Positions 54,334-62,971 of a stretch of 64,000 nucleotides of DNA are shown one piece after another. The notes below the pieces were generated by a model. It was not told the DNA's origin and did no database searches. It saw only the letters and a program-made list of their open reading frames with translations. A program made the position numbers and the translations under genes. The stretch spans positions 1 to 64,000 of the forward strand of contig CAMTOK010000003.1 in the NCBI GenBank assembly GCA_947074115.1, read 5' to 3'. Positions within the stretch are counted from its first letter, which is position 1. The number at the start of each line of letters is the position of its first letter. The DNA is from an uncultured Erysipelotrichaceae bacterium (GTDB lineage: Bacteria; Bacillota_I; Bacilli_A; Erysipelotrichales; Coprobacillaceae).

Positions 54334-54618
54334 ATGATGTTTAAATTAGATTTACAATTATTTGCGTCTAAGAAAGGTGTTGGGTCAACGAAAAATGGTC
54401 GTGACTCAAGATCAAAAAGATTAGGTGCTAAATTATCTGATGGGCAATTCTGCTTAGCAGGTTCTATCATTTACAGACAAAGAGGAACTAAAATTCATCC
54501 AGGTGTAAATGTTGGTAAAGGTGGAGACGATACTTTATTTGCAACAGTAGATGGTATTGTTAAATTTGAGAGAGACGGAAGAACAAGAAAAAAAGTTTCT
54601 GTTTATCCAGCTGCTTAA
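54334..54618 (+). CDS. rpmA: 50S ribosomal protein L27 with cleavable N-terminus
   Basis: A 94-residue protein. The first residues [10 protein letters not shown] match the Prp-cleaved extension and precede the mature start [15 protein letters not shown], whose tail reaches the peptidyl transferase centre. [11 protein letters not shown] is near the C-terminus. Two adjacent ATG codons (54334, 54337) can serve as start; the first is 9 bp from GGAGG. Confidence 0.97.
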   Translation: MMFKLDLQLFASKKGVGSTKNGRDSRSKRLGAKLSDGQFCLAGSIIYRQRGTKIHPGVNVGKGGDDTLFATVDGIVKFERDGRTRKKVSVYPAA

Positions 54619-54621
54619 TAG

Positions 54622-54649
54622 GGAATCCCTTTAATGGGATTCTTTTTTT
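54622..54649 (+). terminator. intrinsic terminator of rplU-prp-rpmA
   Basis: GAATCCC (54623-54629), loop TTTAAT, GGGATTC (54636-54642), T run of seven. Confidence 0.9.
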
Positions 54650-54668
54650 AAAGAAAGAAGGTGAAAGA

Positions 54669-55955
54669 ATGAAATTCATAGATAAAGTAAAATTATATGT
54701 TGAAGCCGGTAAAGGTGGAGATGGAGTTGTCGCGTTTAGACGTGAAGCATATGTAGCCAAAGGTGGTCCTTCTGGTGGAGATGGTGGAAAAGGTGGAAGT
54801 ATCATCTTTGAAGCAACAACATCATTATCAACATTATTAGATTTAAGATATAATCGTGAATACAAAGCAAGATCAGGAAGCAATGGTATGGCAAAGAAAA
54901 TGCACGGTGCTGATGCGAATGACCTAGTATTAAAAGTACCTGTAGGGACGGTTATATATGATGAAAGAACAGGTAAAATTTTAGCTGACTTAACTGAAGA
55001 TAAACAAAGAGCAGTTATCGCTAAAGGTGGACGTGGTGGACGTGGAAATACACGTTTTGCGACGAGCCGTAATCCAGCACCTACAATTTGTGAACATGGT
55101 GAACCTGGAGAAAAATATGATTTAAAAATTGAATTAAAACTTCTTGCAGATGTAGGTTTGGTAGGATTCCCGTCAGTAGGTAAATCAACATTCCTTTCAG
55201 TTGTTTCAAGAGCGAGACCTGAAATTGCAGATTATCACTTTACGACAATCGTTCCTAACTTAGGAGTGGTTCAAGTTAAGGATGGTCGTTCATTCGTTAT
55301 GGCCGATTTACCAGGTCTTATCGAAGGTGCTTCACAAGGTAAAGGTTTAGGGCACCAATTCTTAAGACATATTGAAAGATGTCGTGTTATAGTTCATATT
55401 GTTGATATGGGTGGTACTGAAGGAAGAGATCCATATGAGGATTATGAATTAATCAACAAAGAATTAGGTGAATACAAGTATCGTTTACTTGAACGTCCAC
55501 AAATTATTATCGCTAATAAAATGGATGAAGTTGGCGCTGAAGAAAACTTAGCAATCTTTAAAGAAAAACTAGGTGATGCAGTCCCTATCTTCCCTATTAT
55601 TGCCTTATTACATGAAGGTGTAGATATGCCTTTATATGCAATTGCGGATTTATTAGAAACAACGCCATCATTTGTTACTGAAGAAGAGGAAGTTGAAAAC
55701 AGTGTTCTTTATACATACGAAAGTGATGATGACGCTGGATTTGAAATCTTCAACGAAGGAAATGGTGTTTGGGAAGTTTCTGGTAAACGTATTGAACGTA
55801 TTGTACAAATGTCTTCACTTGGAAGTGATGACGGTGTTAAACGTTTCGCTCAAAAAATGCGTAATATCGGTTTAGATGATGCATTAAGAGTTGCAGGTGT
55901 TGAACACGGTGATACAGTAAGAATATTAGATTTCGAATTTGAATTCTATGATTAA
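54669..55955 (+). CDS. obg: Obg family GTPase
   Basis: Ribosome-associated GTPase in 50S assembly and stress control, also linked to sporulation in Bacillus. The 428-residue protein has three domains: a glycine-rich Obg fold ([41 protein letters not shown]), a G domain with [38 protein letters not shown] and NKMD, and a C-terminal OCT domain (about 350-428). It follows rpmA, as in most bacteria. Confidence 0.97.
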   Translation: MKFIDKVKLYVEAGKGGDGVVAFRREAYVAKGGPSGGDGGKGGSIIFEATTSLSTLLDLRYNREYKARSGSNGMAKKMHGADANDLVLKVPVGTVIYDERTGKILADLTEDKQRAVIAKGGRGGRGNTRFATSRNPAPTICEHGEPGEKYDLKIELKLLADVGLVGFPSVGKSTFLSVVSRARPEIADYHFTTIVPNLGVVQVKDGRSFVMADLPGLIEGASQGKGLGHQFLRHIERCRVIVHIVDMGGTEGRDPYEDYELINKELGEYKYRLLERPQIIIANKMDEVGAEENLAIFKEKLGDAVPIFPIIALLHEGVDMPLYAIADLLETTPSFVTEEEEVENSVLYTYESDDDAGFEIFNEGNGVWEVSGKRIERIVQMSSLGSDDGVKRFAQKMRNIGLDDALRVAGVEHGDTVRILDFEFEFYD

Positions 55956-55968
55956 ATAGGGGACTTAT

Positions 55969-56652
55969 ATGATAGGAACATATATTAATGTGTTCGCTAT
56001 ACTGATTGGTGGAACAATTGGTTTGATCTTAAAGAAAGGAATTCCTGAAAAAATTGGGAATTCCTTAATGAAAGGTCTTGGGTTGTGTACACTCTTCATT
56101 GGTATACAGGGCGCATTCAAAGGGGAAAATACTCTTGTGATGATAATATCAATGGTTGTTGGTATATTCATTGGAGAATTAATTGATATTGACAAAAGAG
56201 TCACATCTGGAATCAATAAAATTGAAAAAAAGGTGGCAAAGAATGGACAATCACAAGGCACGCTCTCTCAGGGATTTATCTCTTCAAGTTTGCTGTTTTG
56301 TGTTGGTTCAATGACGATTATCGGCAGTTTAAATGCTGGTCTTCAAGGTGATTACACAATGTTAATTACAAAATCTACATTGGACTTTTGTTCTTCCTTA
56401 ATCTTTGCATCAACAATGGGAGTTGGTGTGTTATTGTCAGTTATATTTGTTTTGGTCTATCAAGGTGGCTTGACGCTCATTGCGTCAGTTGTTGCACCAA
56501 TACTGACAACATCTGTTATGAATGAAATGACATGTGTTGGTTCATTATTAATTATTGCAACTGGTCTGAACTTGTTAGGTATAACAAAACTGAAATTGAT
56601 GAATTATATTCCAGCTATGTTTATCCCATTATTGTTATCAATTTGGTTATAA
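55969..56652 (+). CDS. DUF554 family membrane protein
   Basis: A 227-residue protein with about six to seven transmembrane segments, starting MIGTYINVFAILIGGTIGLILKKGIPEKIGNSLMKGLGLCTLFIG, followed by GLQGDYTMLITKSTLDFCSSLIFASTMGVGVLLS. This is the YdfK/YqgA (DUF554) family, a putative transporter without an established substrate. It begins 13 bp after obg and ends at a terminator, so it is probably the last gene of that unit. Confidence 0.85.
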   Translation: MIGTYINVFAILIGGTIGLILKKGIPEKIGNSLMKGLGLCTLFIGIQGAFKGENTLVMIISMVVGIFIGELIDIDKRVTSGINKIEKKVAKNGQSQGTLSQGFISSSLLFCVGSMTIIGSLNAGLQGDYTMLITKSTLDFCSSLIFASTMGVGVLLSVIFVLVYQGGLTLIASVVAPILTTSVMNEMTCVGSLLIIATGLNLLGITKLKLMNYIPAMFIPLLLSIWL

Positions 56653-56678
56653 AATGAGAAATCCTTTCTCATTTTTTT
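56652..56678 (+). terminator. intrinsic terminator of DUF554 gene
   Basis: AAATGAGAAA (56652-56661), TCC, TTTCTCATTT (56665-56674), T run. It starts at the last base of the stop codon. Confidence 0.85.
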
Positions 56679-56695
56679 CTTTTTATATAAACTTA

Positions 56696-56704
56696 TGCTA
56701 TAAT
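56696..56704 (+). promoter_or_regulatory. extended -10 promoter of ruvAB
   Basis: TGCTATAAT gives TGn plus perfect TATAAT, 25 bp before the ruvA start. I see no LexA-type box. Confidence 0.65.
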
Positions 56705-56729
56705 AAATGAAGTAAAAGGTGGGGTAGAT

Positions 56730-57296
56730 ATGTATCATTATATAATTGGAATGATTGTAAAAACAGCGAAAGATTATATCGTTGTTGATCATCAGGGGAT
56801 AGGTTACTTAGTTTATGTTTGTAATCCATTCTTATTTAAAAAAGGACAAGAACAAAAAGTATTCTTATATCAACATGTAAAAGAAGATGATATAAAATTA
56901 TTTGGTTTCCATAGCGAAGAAGAAAAAGATCTTTTCTTAAAATTAATCTTAGTTAAAGGTATTGGATGTAAAACAGCAATCGGTATGTTGGCGACAGGTA
57001 CTGTCGATGATATTATTGGAGCTATAGAAACAAGTAACATTACTTATTTAAAGAAAATACCAGGTATTGGCCCAAAAGCGGCACAACAAATTATATTAGA
57101 TTTACAAGGAAAGTTAACAATGTTAAATACATCAGCGTTGTTTATTAATCCTGCATTTGATGAAGCGGCTGAAGTCTTAGAAGCATTAGGTTATAAAAAA
57201 GCTGAAGTCGATAAAGCATTAGGTAAAATAAAAGACGATAATCTTGATACAAACGGATATGTGAAAAAAGCATTAAGCGTATTAGTGCAATTATAG
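56730..57296 (+). CDS. ruvA: Holliday junction DNA helicase subunit RuvA
   Basis: Binds four-way junctions as a tetramer and loads RuvB. The 188-residue protein has an N-terminal OB fold ([28 protein letters not shown]), tandem helix-hairpin-helix motifs ([33 protein letters not shown]) and the C-terminal RuvB-binding domain ([20 protein letters not shown]). It lies 8 bp before ruvB. Confidence 0.97.
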   Translation: MYHYIIGMIVKTAKDYIVVDHQGIGYLVYVCNPFLFKKGQEQKVFLYQHVKEDDIKLFGFHSEEEKDLFLKLILVKGIGCKTAIGMLATGTVDDIIGAIETSNITYLKKIPGIGPKAAQQIILDLQGKLTMLNTSALFINPAFDEAAEVLEALGYKKAEVDKALGKIKDDNLDTNGYVKKALSVLVQL

Positions 57297-57304
57297 GAGA
57301 ACTT

Positions 57305-58303
57305 ATGGATAGTAATAGAGATGTATTAGATACACATCAATTATTAGAAGATGAAGATAGTCAATTGAGACCTCAATTATTTGATGAGTACATAGGACAA
57401 CAAGATTTAAAAGACAATTTAAGAGTTTTCGTTGGTGCTGCAAAAATGCGTGATGAATCATTGGATCATGTTCTTTTATATGGTCCACCAGGACTAGGAA
57501 AAACAACTATGTCAATGATTATTGCTAACGAGATGGGAACTCATCTTAAAACAACAACAGGACCGAGTATTGAAAAAACAGGTGACTTGGTCGCAATATT
57601 AACAGCACTTGAACCTGGCGATGTCTTATTCATTGATGAAATTCACCGTTTAAATAAAGTCATTGAAGAAATTCTTTATCCTGCAATGGAAGATTTCTGT
57701 GTGGATGTTGTTATAGGAAAAGAAGCATCAACGCGTTCAGTGAGAATAGATTTGCCACCATTCACACTTGTTGGTGCAACAACACGTGCGGGTGATTTAT
57801 CCGCACCATTACGTGATCGTTTTGGAATTGTTTCAAAACTTGAATATTACAGTGATGAGGATTTAGGTAAAATTATTGAAAGAACGAGTCGTGTTTACCA
57901 AATGGAAATGGAACAAGAAGCTGTCCTTGAATTGGCCAAACGATCACGTGGGACACCGCGTATCGCAAACCGTTTATTTAGACGTGTAAGAGATTTTGCT
58001 CAATACAATAATGATGATATTATTACATCACATCGTACAGAGGAAGCACTGACTAAATTAAAAGTAGATCATCTCGGCTTAGATGATGTCGATCACAAAT
58101 ATCTTTTAGGAATTATTCATCGTTTCCAAGGTGGACCGGTCGGTGTTGAAGCACTGGCGGCAAGTATTGGAGAAGAACCGATGACTCTTGAAGATGTTTA
58201 TGAACCTTATTTACTACAAAAAGGTTTAATTAAAAGAACACCACGAGGAAGAATTGTTACTGATTTGGTGTATCAACACTTTGGAATAAATAGAGAATCG
58301 TAA
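57305..58303 (+). CDS. ruvB: Holliday junction DNA helicase RuvB
   Basis: The AAA+ motor of branch migration, 332 residues: [19 protein letters not shown], Walker [19 protein letters not shown], Walker [14 protein letters not shown], sensor 1 [18 protein letters not shown], and a C-terminal winged helix ([17 protein letters not shown]). Its TAA stop is the loop of a terminator hairpin, placed between ruvB and comEA. Confidence 0.98.
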   Translation: MDSNRDVLDTHQLLEDEDSQLRPQLFDEYIGQQDLKDNLRVFVGAAKMRDESLDHVLLYGPPGLGKTTMSMIIANEMGTHLKTTTGPSIEKTGDLVAILTALEPGDVLFIDEIHRLNKVIEEILYPAMEDFCVDVVIGKEASTRSVRIDLPPFTLVGATTRAGDLSAPLRDRFGIVSKLEYYSDEDLGKIIERTSRVYQMEMEQEAVLELAKRSRGTPRIANRLFRRVRDFAQYNNDDIITSHRTEEALTKLKVDHLGLDDVDHKYLLGIIHRFQGGPVGVEALAASIGEEPMTLEDVYEPYLLQKGLIKRTPRGRIVTDLVYQHFGINRES

Positions 58304-58317
58304 GATTCTCTTTTTTT
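58292..58317 (+). terminator. intrinsic terminator with the ruvB stop codon in its loop
   Basis: AGAGAATC (58292-58299), loop GTAA (contains TAA), GATTCTCT (58304-58311), T run. Only 14 bp then separate it from the comEA start. Confidence 0.9.
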
Positions 58318-58331
58318 ATAGGGGGAATTAT

Positions 58332-58805
58332 ATGAAGAAAATATACTTTGGAATAAGCCTAGTTGTTTTGTTTGTCTGTTCATTTATTTACGAACAACGT
58401 TTGCCGGTTCAACGCATTGAGGAATCTGAATCTCAATCGTATGTTATTTTATCGGGTGCCTTCTTACAAGAGGGCACTTTTTATTATGAAGGAGAATTAA
58501 ATGTATCTGGTCTAGTCAATCAAGTTGGTGTTTCTAAAGATGCAAATCTCAGTTGTTTGAATATGACACAAACATTAACTGATGAACAATCAATATATTT
58601 ACCAATACTTTCAGAGAATACAATCTCTTTGAATACATCATCACTTCAACAACTGATGAGTTTAAAAGGAGTTGGTGAGAAAACTGCTCAAAAGATTATA
58701 GACTATAGAGAAGCAACACCATTTCTCTTTATTGAAGATATTATGAAAATATCAGGTATAGGGGAGAAAACCTTTATTAAATTGCGAGATCAATTATGTC
58801 TTTAA
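58332..58805 (+). CDS. comEA: competence protein ComEA
   Basis: DNA receptor of the transformation apparatus. The 157-residue protein has an N-terminal membrane anchor (KIYFGISLVVLFVCSFIY), a small SLBB-like domain (SYVILSGAFLQEGTFYYEGELNVSGLVNQVG) and a C-terminal double helix-hairpin-helix that binds DNA (SLQQLMSLKGVGEKTAQKIIDYREATPF; MKISGIGEKTFIKL). AGGGGGAATTAT precedes the ATG. It overlaps comEC by 10 bp. Because a terminator with a T run lies directly upstream, its transcription probably depends on read-through. Confidence 0.93.
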   Translation: MKKIYFGISLVVLFVCSFIYEQRLPVQRIEESESQSYVILSGAFLQEGTFYYEGELNVSGLVNQVGVSKDANLSCLNMTQTLTDEQSIYLPILSENTISLNTSSLQQLMSLKGVGEKTAQKIIDYREATPFLFIEDIMKISGIGEKTFIKLRDQLCL

Positions 58806-60781
58806 GGTATCATTTCTTTTACTATGCTATCTCCTTTATCCTTGCAACGCTAGCATATAGGCATCATATTATTTTTATCATTCCATTACTCATTTATATT
58901 TGTTTTATTTTTTATAAATTAGGATATAAACATGCTGTGTTATTGATATGTTTGAGTTTTCTTGTATTGATTCAAACAAATCAAAGGGTAGATAGTGAAT
59001 ATCTAGAAGGCAATGTTTATAAGGTTTATGAACACTCATTTTATCTCAAAACGACTCAAGGGCGTATTAAAGTTGTTGGTGAACATAATTTTAGTTATGG
59101 AGATTATATAGAAATAACTGTTGAGCCAACAGATATGACACAACAAGGTAATGACTACGCTTTTGATGAAGAAACCTATTTAAAGGGTCAAAACATACAC
59201 ACGAAAGTAAAACTAGATACGATTATAGATTGTCAATCTCATGTTGGGTTGTACACTTTTATCAAAAATAGATTTCAAGATAATGAAGAAGTGAGAAGTT
59301 ATCAAAACTTATTGATTCTAGGCGAGAAGGATGATTATATAGAGGGCGATTACGATATGTTGAAAGACATATCGTTGATTCATTTATTCGCACTCTCTGG
59401 ACTTCATATACAGGTTTTATACGGTTTGCTGATTGGAGTTCTTGCGGTGTTTATTCCTAAGGAATATGCAAAAATTATAGTGATTATTTGTATAGGTTAT
59501 TATGTTTTTTCTATACCACCATCACTATCTCTACAACGAGCATTTTATGTATTGGTATTAAAGCATATTTTTGATCAATGGTTAAACTCATTAGATATTC
59601 TATCAATTCTTGTCATCCTCATGTTATTGTATAATCCTTATTACATATATAATTTATCGTTTATATTTTCTTACTTTATCTACTTTATCGTTTTATTAAC
59701 TCAAAAGATGAAATATTCATCATTTCTTATATACCTTTCTACAGTTCCAATCCTTTTAAGTACTCAATATGAATTGTCGTTATTAACATTCGGGTTAGGT
59801 CTTTATCTCATGCCAGTTGTAAAAATGATCTACAGCCTCTTAGTTCTTGTGACATGTTTTCCTTTTTTAGGTGTTCTCTCATCACTGGCAATCTACGCCT
59901 TCAAAACAATCTTATCATTTTTATCTCATAACAATATGACATTGGTCATTGGAAAAGTTACGCTATCATTTATTGTTTTATATTATATCATCTATTTTTC
60001 TATGTTATATAGTCATGCATTAAAAAGAGGGATAGTGAAATACATACTTATTCTATGTTCTCTATTCATGATGTTTCATATTACATTATTGTATCGTCCC
60101 TATGCTGAATTCATTATGATTGATGTCGGGCAGGGGGATTGTTTCCTGTTAAAATTGCCGTTTAATCAAGGGACAATTCTCTTTGATACGGGTGGACAAA
60201 GAAACTATGATTTAGCAGTGAACACAATCATTCCCTTTCTTAAGGCAGAAGGGATATCTACACTTGATTATGTCATCATCTCACATGATGATTATGATCA
60301 TAATGGAGCTCTTGAATCTTTAATCAGTAATTATCATGTTAAAGAAATTATTGATAATTATAGAGAACCACTACGTATTGGGACAAGCGTATTAACGTTC
60401 TTAAAACCATCACTTACATACGATGATTCAAATGATAATTCGTTAGTTGTTTTGATTGAAGTTAATGATATAAATATATTGATGACGGGCGATATTTCTA
60501 CTGAAGTCGAAAAAGACCTTTTAAAGACATACTCATCATTAAATGTTGACATATTGAAGGTGGCTCACCATGGAAGTTCCACTTCCACAGGGGTAGATCT
60601 CATGTCTTTAATATCTCCAAGAATCGCTATGATCAGCGTGAAAAAGAATAATATATATAAACATCCATCATCATCTGTCATTAATAGATTAGAAAGGAAA
60701 GGGATACAAATCTTTAGGACTGATCAGGATGGAATGTGTCGTGTCAGAATTTATAGAAATAAGTATTACATTTATACATGA
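58796..60781 (+). CDS. comEC: DNA internalisation channel protein ComEC/Rec2
   Basis: The 661-residue membrane protein forms the channel for single-stranded DNA. N-terminal helices and an OB-like segment (EGNVYKVYEHSFYLKTTQGRIKVVG) come first, then the competence domain with LFALSGLHIQVLYGLL, many helices, and a C-terminal metallo-beta-lactamase-like domain (IMIDVGQGDCFLLKLP, ISHDDYDHNGAL, MTGDIS, KVAHHGSSTST). The HDDYDHNG metal site is intact, so the nuclease-like domain may be active. It begins inside comEA. A 21-bp palindrome overlaps its stop. Confidence 0.94.
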   Translation: MSLRYHFFYYAISFILATLAYRHHIIFIIPLLIYICFIFYKLGYKHAVLLICLSFLVLIQTNQRVDSEYLEGNVYKVYEHSFYLKTTQGRIKVVGEHNFSYGDYIEITVEPTDMTQQGNDYAFDEETYLKGQNIHTKVKLDTIIDCQSHVGLYTFIKNRFQDNEEVRSYQNLLILGEKDDYIEGDYDMLKDISLIHLFALSGLHIQVLYGLLIGVLAVFIPKEYAKIIVIICIGYYVFSIPPSLSLQRAFYVLVLKHIFDQWLNSLDILSILVILMLLYNPYYIYNLSFIFSYFIYFIVLLTQKMKYSSFLIYLSTVPILLSTQYELSLLTFGLGLYLMPVVKMIYSLLVLVTCFPFLGVLSSLAIYAFKTILSFLSHNNMTLVIGKVTLSFIVLYYIIYFSMLYSHALKRGIVKYILILCSLFMMFHITLLYRPYAEFIMIDVGQGDCFLLKLPFNQGTILFDTGGQRNYDLAVNTIIPFLKAEGISTLDYVIISHDDYDHNGALESLISNYHVKEIIDNYREPLRIGTSVLTFLKPSLTYDDSNDNSLVVLIEVNDINILMTGDISTEVEKDLLKTYSSLNVDILKVAHHGSSTSTGVDLMSLISPRIAMISVKKNNIYKHPSSSVINRLERKGIQIFRTDQDGMCRVRIYRNKYYIYT

Positions 60782-60792
60782 TTCATGTATAA
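60772..60792. other. perfect 9-3-9 palindrome over the comEC stop
   Basis: Arms TTATACATG (60772-60780) and CATGTATAA (60784-60792) surround ATT. The comEC TGA stop is within it and no T run follows. It could act as an operator for holA or as an RNA hairpin. Confidence 0.45.
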
Positions 60793-60815
60793 TAAGTTAT
60801 TAGGAGGTGGGCATC

Positions 60816-61781
60816 ATGAATGTTTTATTATATGGTGAAGAGAAACTGTTAATTGAACAAAAATTGAAATCACTTAAGAAAGATTATCATATAGATGATG
60901 AACTCTCTTGTATGACTTACTGGTATGGAGAAACATCATTTAGAGAAATCATTGAAGATGCAATGACTCAATCATTCTTTAGTGAAAATAAAATGATTAT
61001 CATAAAGAATTTATCATTTTTAACATCACAAAAAGCTAAGCATGATGAAGATGATATCGCCATTCTATTTGACTATTTAAAAACAGATAATCCTTCAACA
61101 ATACTTGTCTTATATCAAGATGAACATAATTTTGATGAAAGAAAGAAATATGTGAAACAACTCAGAAAACTTGTTAAGGTATTTGAAATAGACAAAGTGA
61201 ATACTGCACAGTTATATAAAACAACACATCAAGCCTTTAAGGCGAGAGGTGTAAAAATAGAAGATCAAGCCTTAGAATTATTGTTATCAAGGCTACCAGA
61301 ATCACTACTTGATATTTCACAAGAAGTAGAGAAATTGAGTTTATATTCAAAACATATCACAGTTGATGATGTTAATGAACTTGTAAAGAAAAGAATCGAT
61401 GAAAATATATTTGATTTATCAAAAGCAATCTTAAATGGTAATACAAAACAAGCAATGAGCGTCTATAAGGATTGTTTATTACATAATGAAGAACCGATTA
61501 AATTGATTGTTATGTGTGCGAACTCAATACGATTACTTTATCAAGTAAAATTGATGGATCGTAAAGGATATAACGATCAAGAAATAGGACGTTTTATCGG
61601 TGTGAATCCCTTCCGTTTAAAATATATTAGACAGGATGGAAAGAACATTGAAATTAATGATTTATTAAAAGCGTTAGAGGATCTTGCTCATTTGGATAAA
61701 TTGATTAAAACGGGTAAGATTGACAAATATAAAGGTATAGAATTATTTATTTTAAGGACTGGAGACACATGGAATCACTAA
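60816..61781 (+). CDS. holA: DNA polymerase III subunit delta
   Basis: The 321-residue clamp-loader subunit opens the beta clamp. It starts MNVLLYGEEKLLIEQKLKSLKKDY and shows the HolA pattern TYWYGETSFREIIEDAMTQSFFSENKMIIIKN, a helical middle part (RLPESLLDISQEVEKLSLY) and the C-terminal collar domain. ATG 60816 has AGGAGGTGGGCATC. comEC-holA order is widespread in Bacillota. It overlaps the serine dehydratase gene by 13 bp. Confidence 0.93.
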   Translation: MNVLLYGEEKLLIEQKLKSLKKDYHIDDELSCMTYWYGETSFREIIEDAMTQSFFSENKMIIIKNLSFLTSQKAKHDEDDIAILFDYLKTDNPSTILVLYQDEHNFDERKKYVKQLRKLVKVFEIDKVNTAQLYKTTHQAFKARGVKIEDQALELLLSRLPESLLDISQEVEKLSLYSKHITVDDVNELVKKRIDENIFDLSKAILNGNTKQAMSVYKDCLLHNEEPIKLIVMCANSIRLLYQVKLMDRKGYNDQEIGRFIGVNPFRLKYIRQDGKNIEINDLLKALEDLAHLDKLIKTGKIDKYKGIELFILRTGDTWNH

Positions 61782-62971
61782 GAGAATTATATAAAATTGG
61801 GGTTGGCCCTTCCTCTTCACATACAATGGGACCACAAAGAGCAGCAAAGAAAGTTATGGAACTTTATCCAAATGCAACATCGTTTCATGTAGATTTACAT
61901 GGATCATTAGCGTTAACGGGTAAAGGACATTTAACTGATGATATCATGATCAAAACATTTGCGCCAAAACCTGTTACTTTTTCATTTAAAATTGATGAAC
62001 TCCCAGAACATCCAAATGGTATGATTATACATGTCCTTGAGGGTGAAAAGGAAGTGAATGCGATAGAAGTGTATTCAGTTGGTGGAGGAAGCATTCGTTT
62101 TAAAGGTGAAGTAGCAAATGATATAGAATTAATATATCCTCATACGTGTATGGATGATATTTTAAAGTATGTAGAAGAAAATAGAATTTCCCTTTATGAT
62201 TATGTTATTTCAATTGAAGGAAAAGATTATGAGGTAGAACTTCATAAAATTCTTGACGCTATGTTTGAAAGTGTAGAAAACGGACTATCGAAAGATGGAG
62301 TGATCCAGGGACGATTAAAGTTAAAGAGAGTTGCAAAATCAATGTTTCAACATGCTCAAAATACAAGACGTGAAGCAGAAAGAGAAAGATTATATATAAC
62401 GAGTTATGCTTATGCAGTTGCTGAAGAAAATGCAGATGGTGGCTTAATTGTAACGGCACCTACATGTGGAGCAAGCGGAATTGTACCAGCTGTTCTTTAT
62501 TATTCATACAAACAATTAAATATTGAGAAAAAAGAATTAATTAAAGCTCTTGCGATTGGTGGATTATTTGGGAATGTTGTTAAAACGAATGCGACTATCT
62601 CTGGTGCTGATGGTGGCTGCCAAGCAGAAGTGGGAAGTGCATGTGCAATGGGTGCCGCAATAATGGCATGGAATTATGAATTGAATAATTCCCTTATTGA
62701 ATATGCAGCAGAAATGGGTCTAGAACATAATCTTGGATTAACATGTGACCCTGTAGGTGGATATGTACAAATCCCATGTATTGAACGAAATGGATATGGC
62801 GCATTACGTGCATTAGACGCAGCAATGATGGCAAAACAATTAGGGTATTTGAGAAAAAATAAAGTTTCATTTGACTCGATTGTGAGAGTTATGAAAGAGA
62901 CAGGGCAGGATTTATCTAAAGCATATAAGGAAACATCATTAGGTGGTCTTGCTAAGGAAATAGAACTGTAA
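61769..62971 (+). CDS. L-serine dehydratase (iron-sulfur type), single chain
   Basis: Deaminates L-serine to pyruvate with a [4Fe-4S] cluster. The 400-residue protein fuses the beta part (1-155; RELYKIGVGPSSSHTMGPQRAA) to the alpha part (about 195-400; IVTAPTCGASGIVPAVLYY, SGADGGCQAEVGSACAMGAA, LTCDPVGGYVQIPCIERN, which supply the cluster cysteines). Many Bacillota split these into sdaAB and sdaAA. The start lies within the end of holA, and the stop shares a base with the hemW start, so three unrelated genes are tightly coupled. Confidence 0.95.
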   Translation: MESLRELYKIGVGPSSSHTMGPQRAAKKVMELYPNATSFHVDLHGSLALTGKGHLTDDIMIKTFAPKPVTFSFKIDELPEHPNGMIIHVLEGEKEVNAIEVYSVGGGSIRFKGEVANDIELIYPHTCMDDILKYVEENRISLYDYVISIEGKDYEVELHKILDAMFESVENGLSKDGVIQGRLKLKRVAKSMFQHAQNTRREAERERLYITSYAYAVAEENADGGLIVTAPTCGASGIVPAVLYYSYKQLNIEKKELIKALAIGGLFGNVVKTNATISGADGGCQAEVGSACAMGAAIMAWNYELNNSLIEYAAEMGLEHNLGLTCDPVGGYVQIPCIERNGYGALRALDAAMMAKQLGYLRKNKVSFDSIVRVMKETGQDLSKAYKETSLGGLAKEIEL

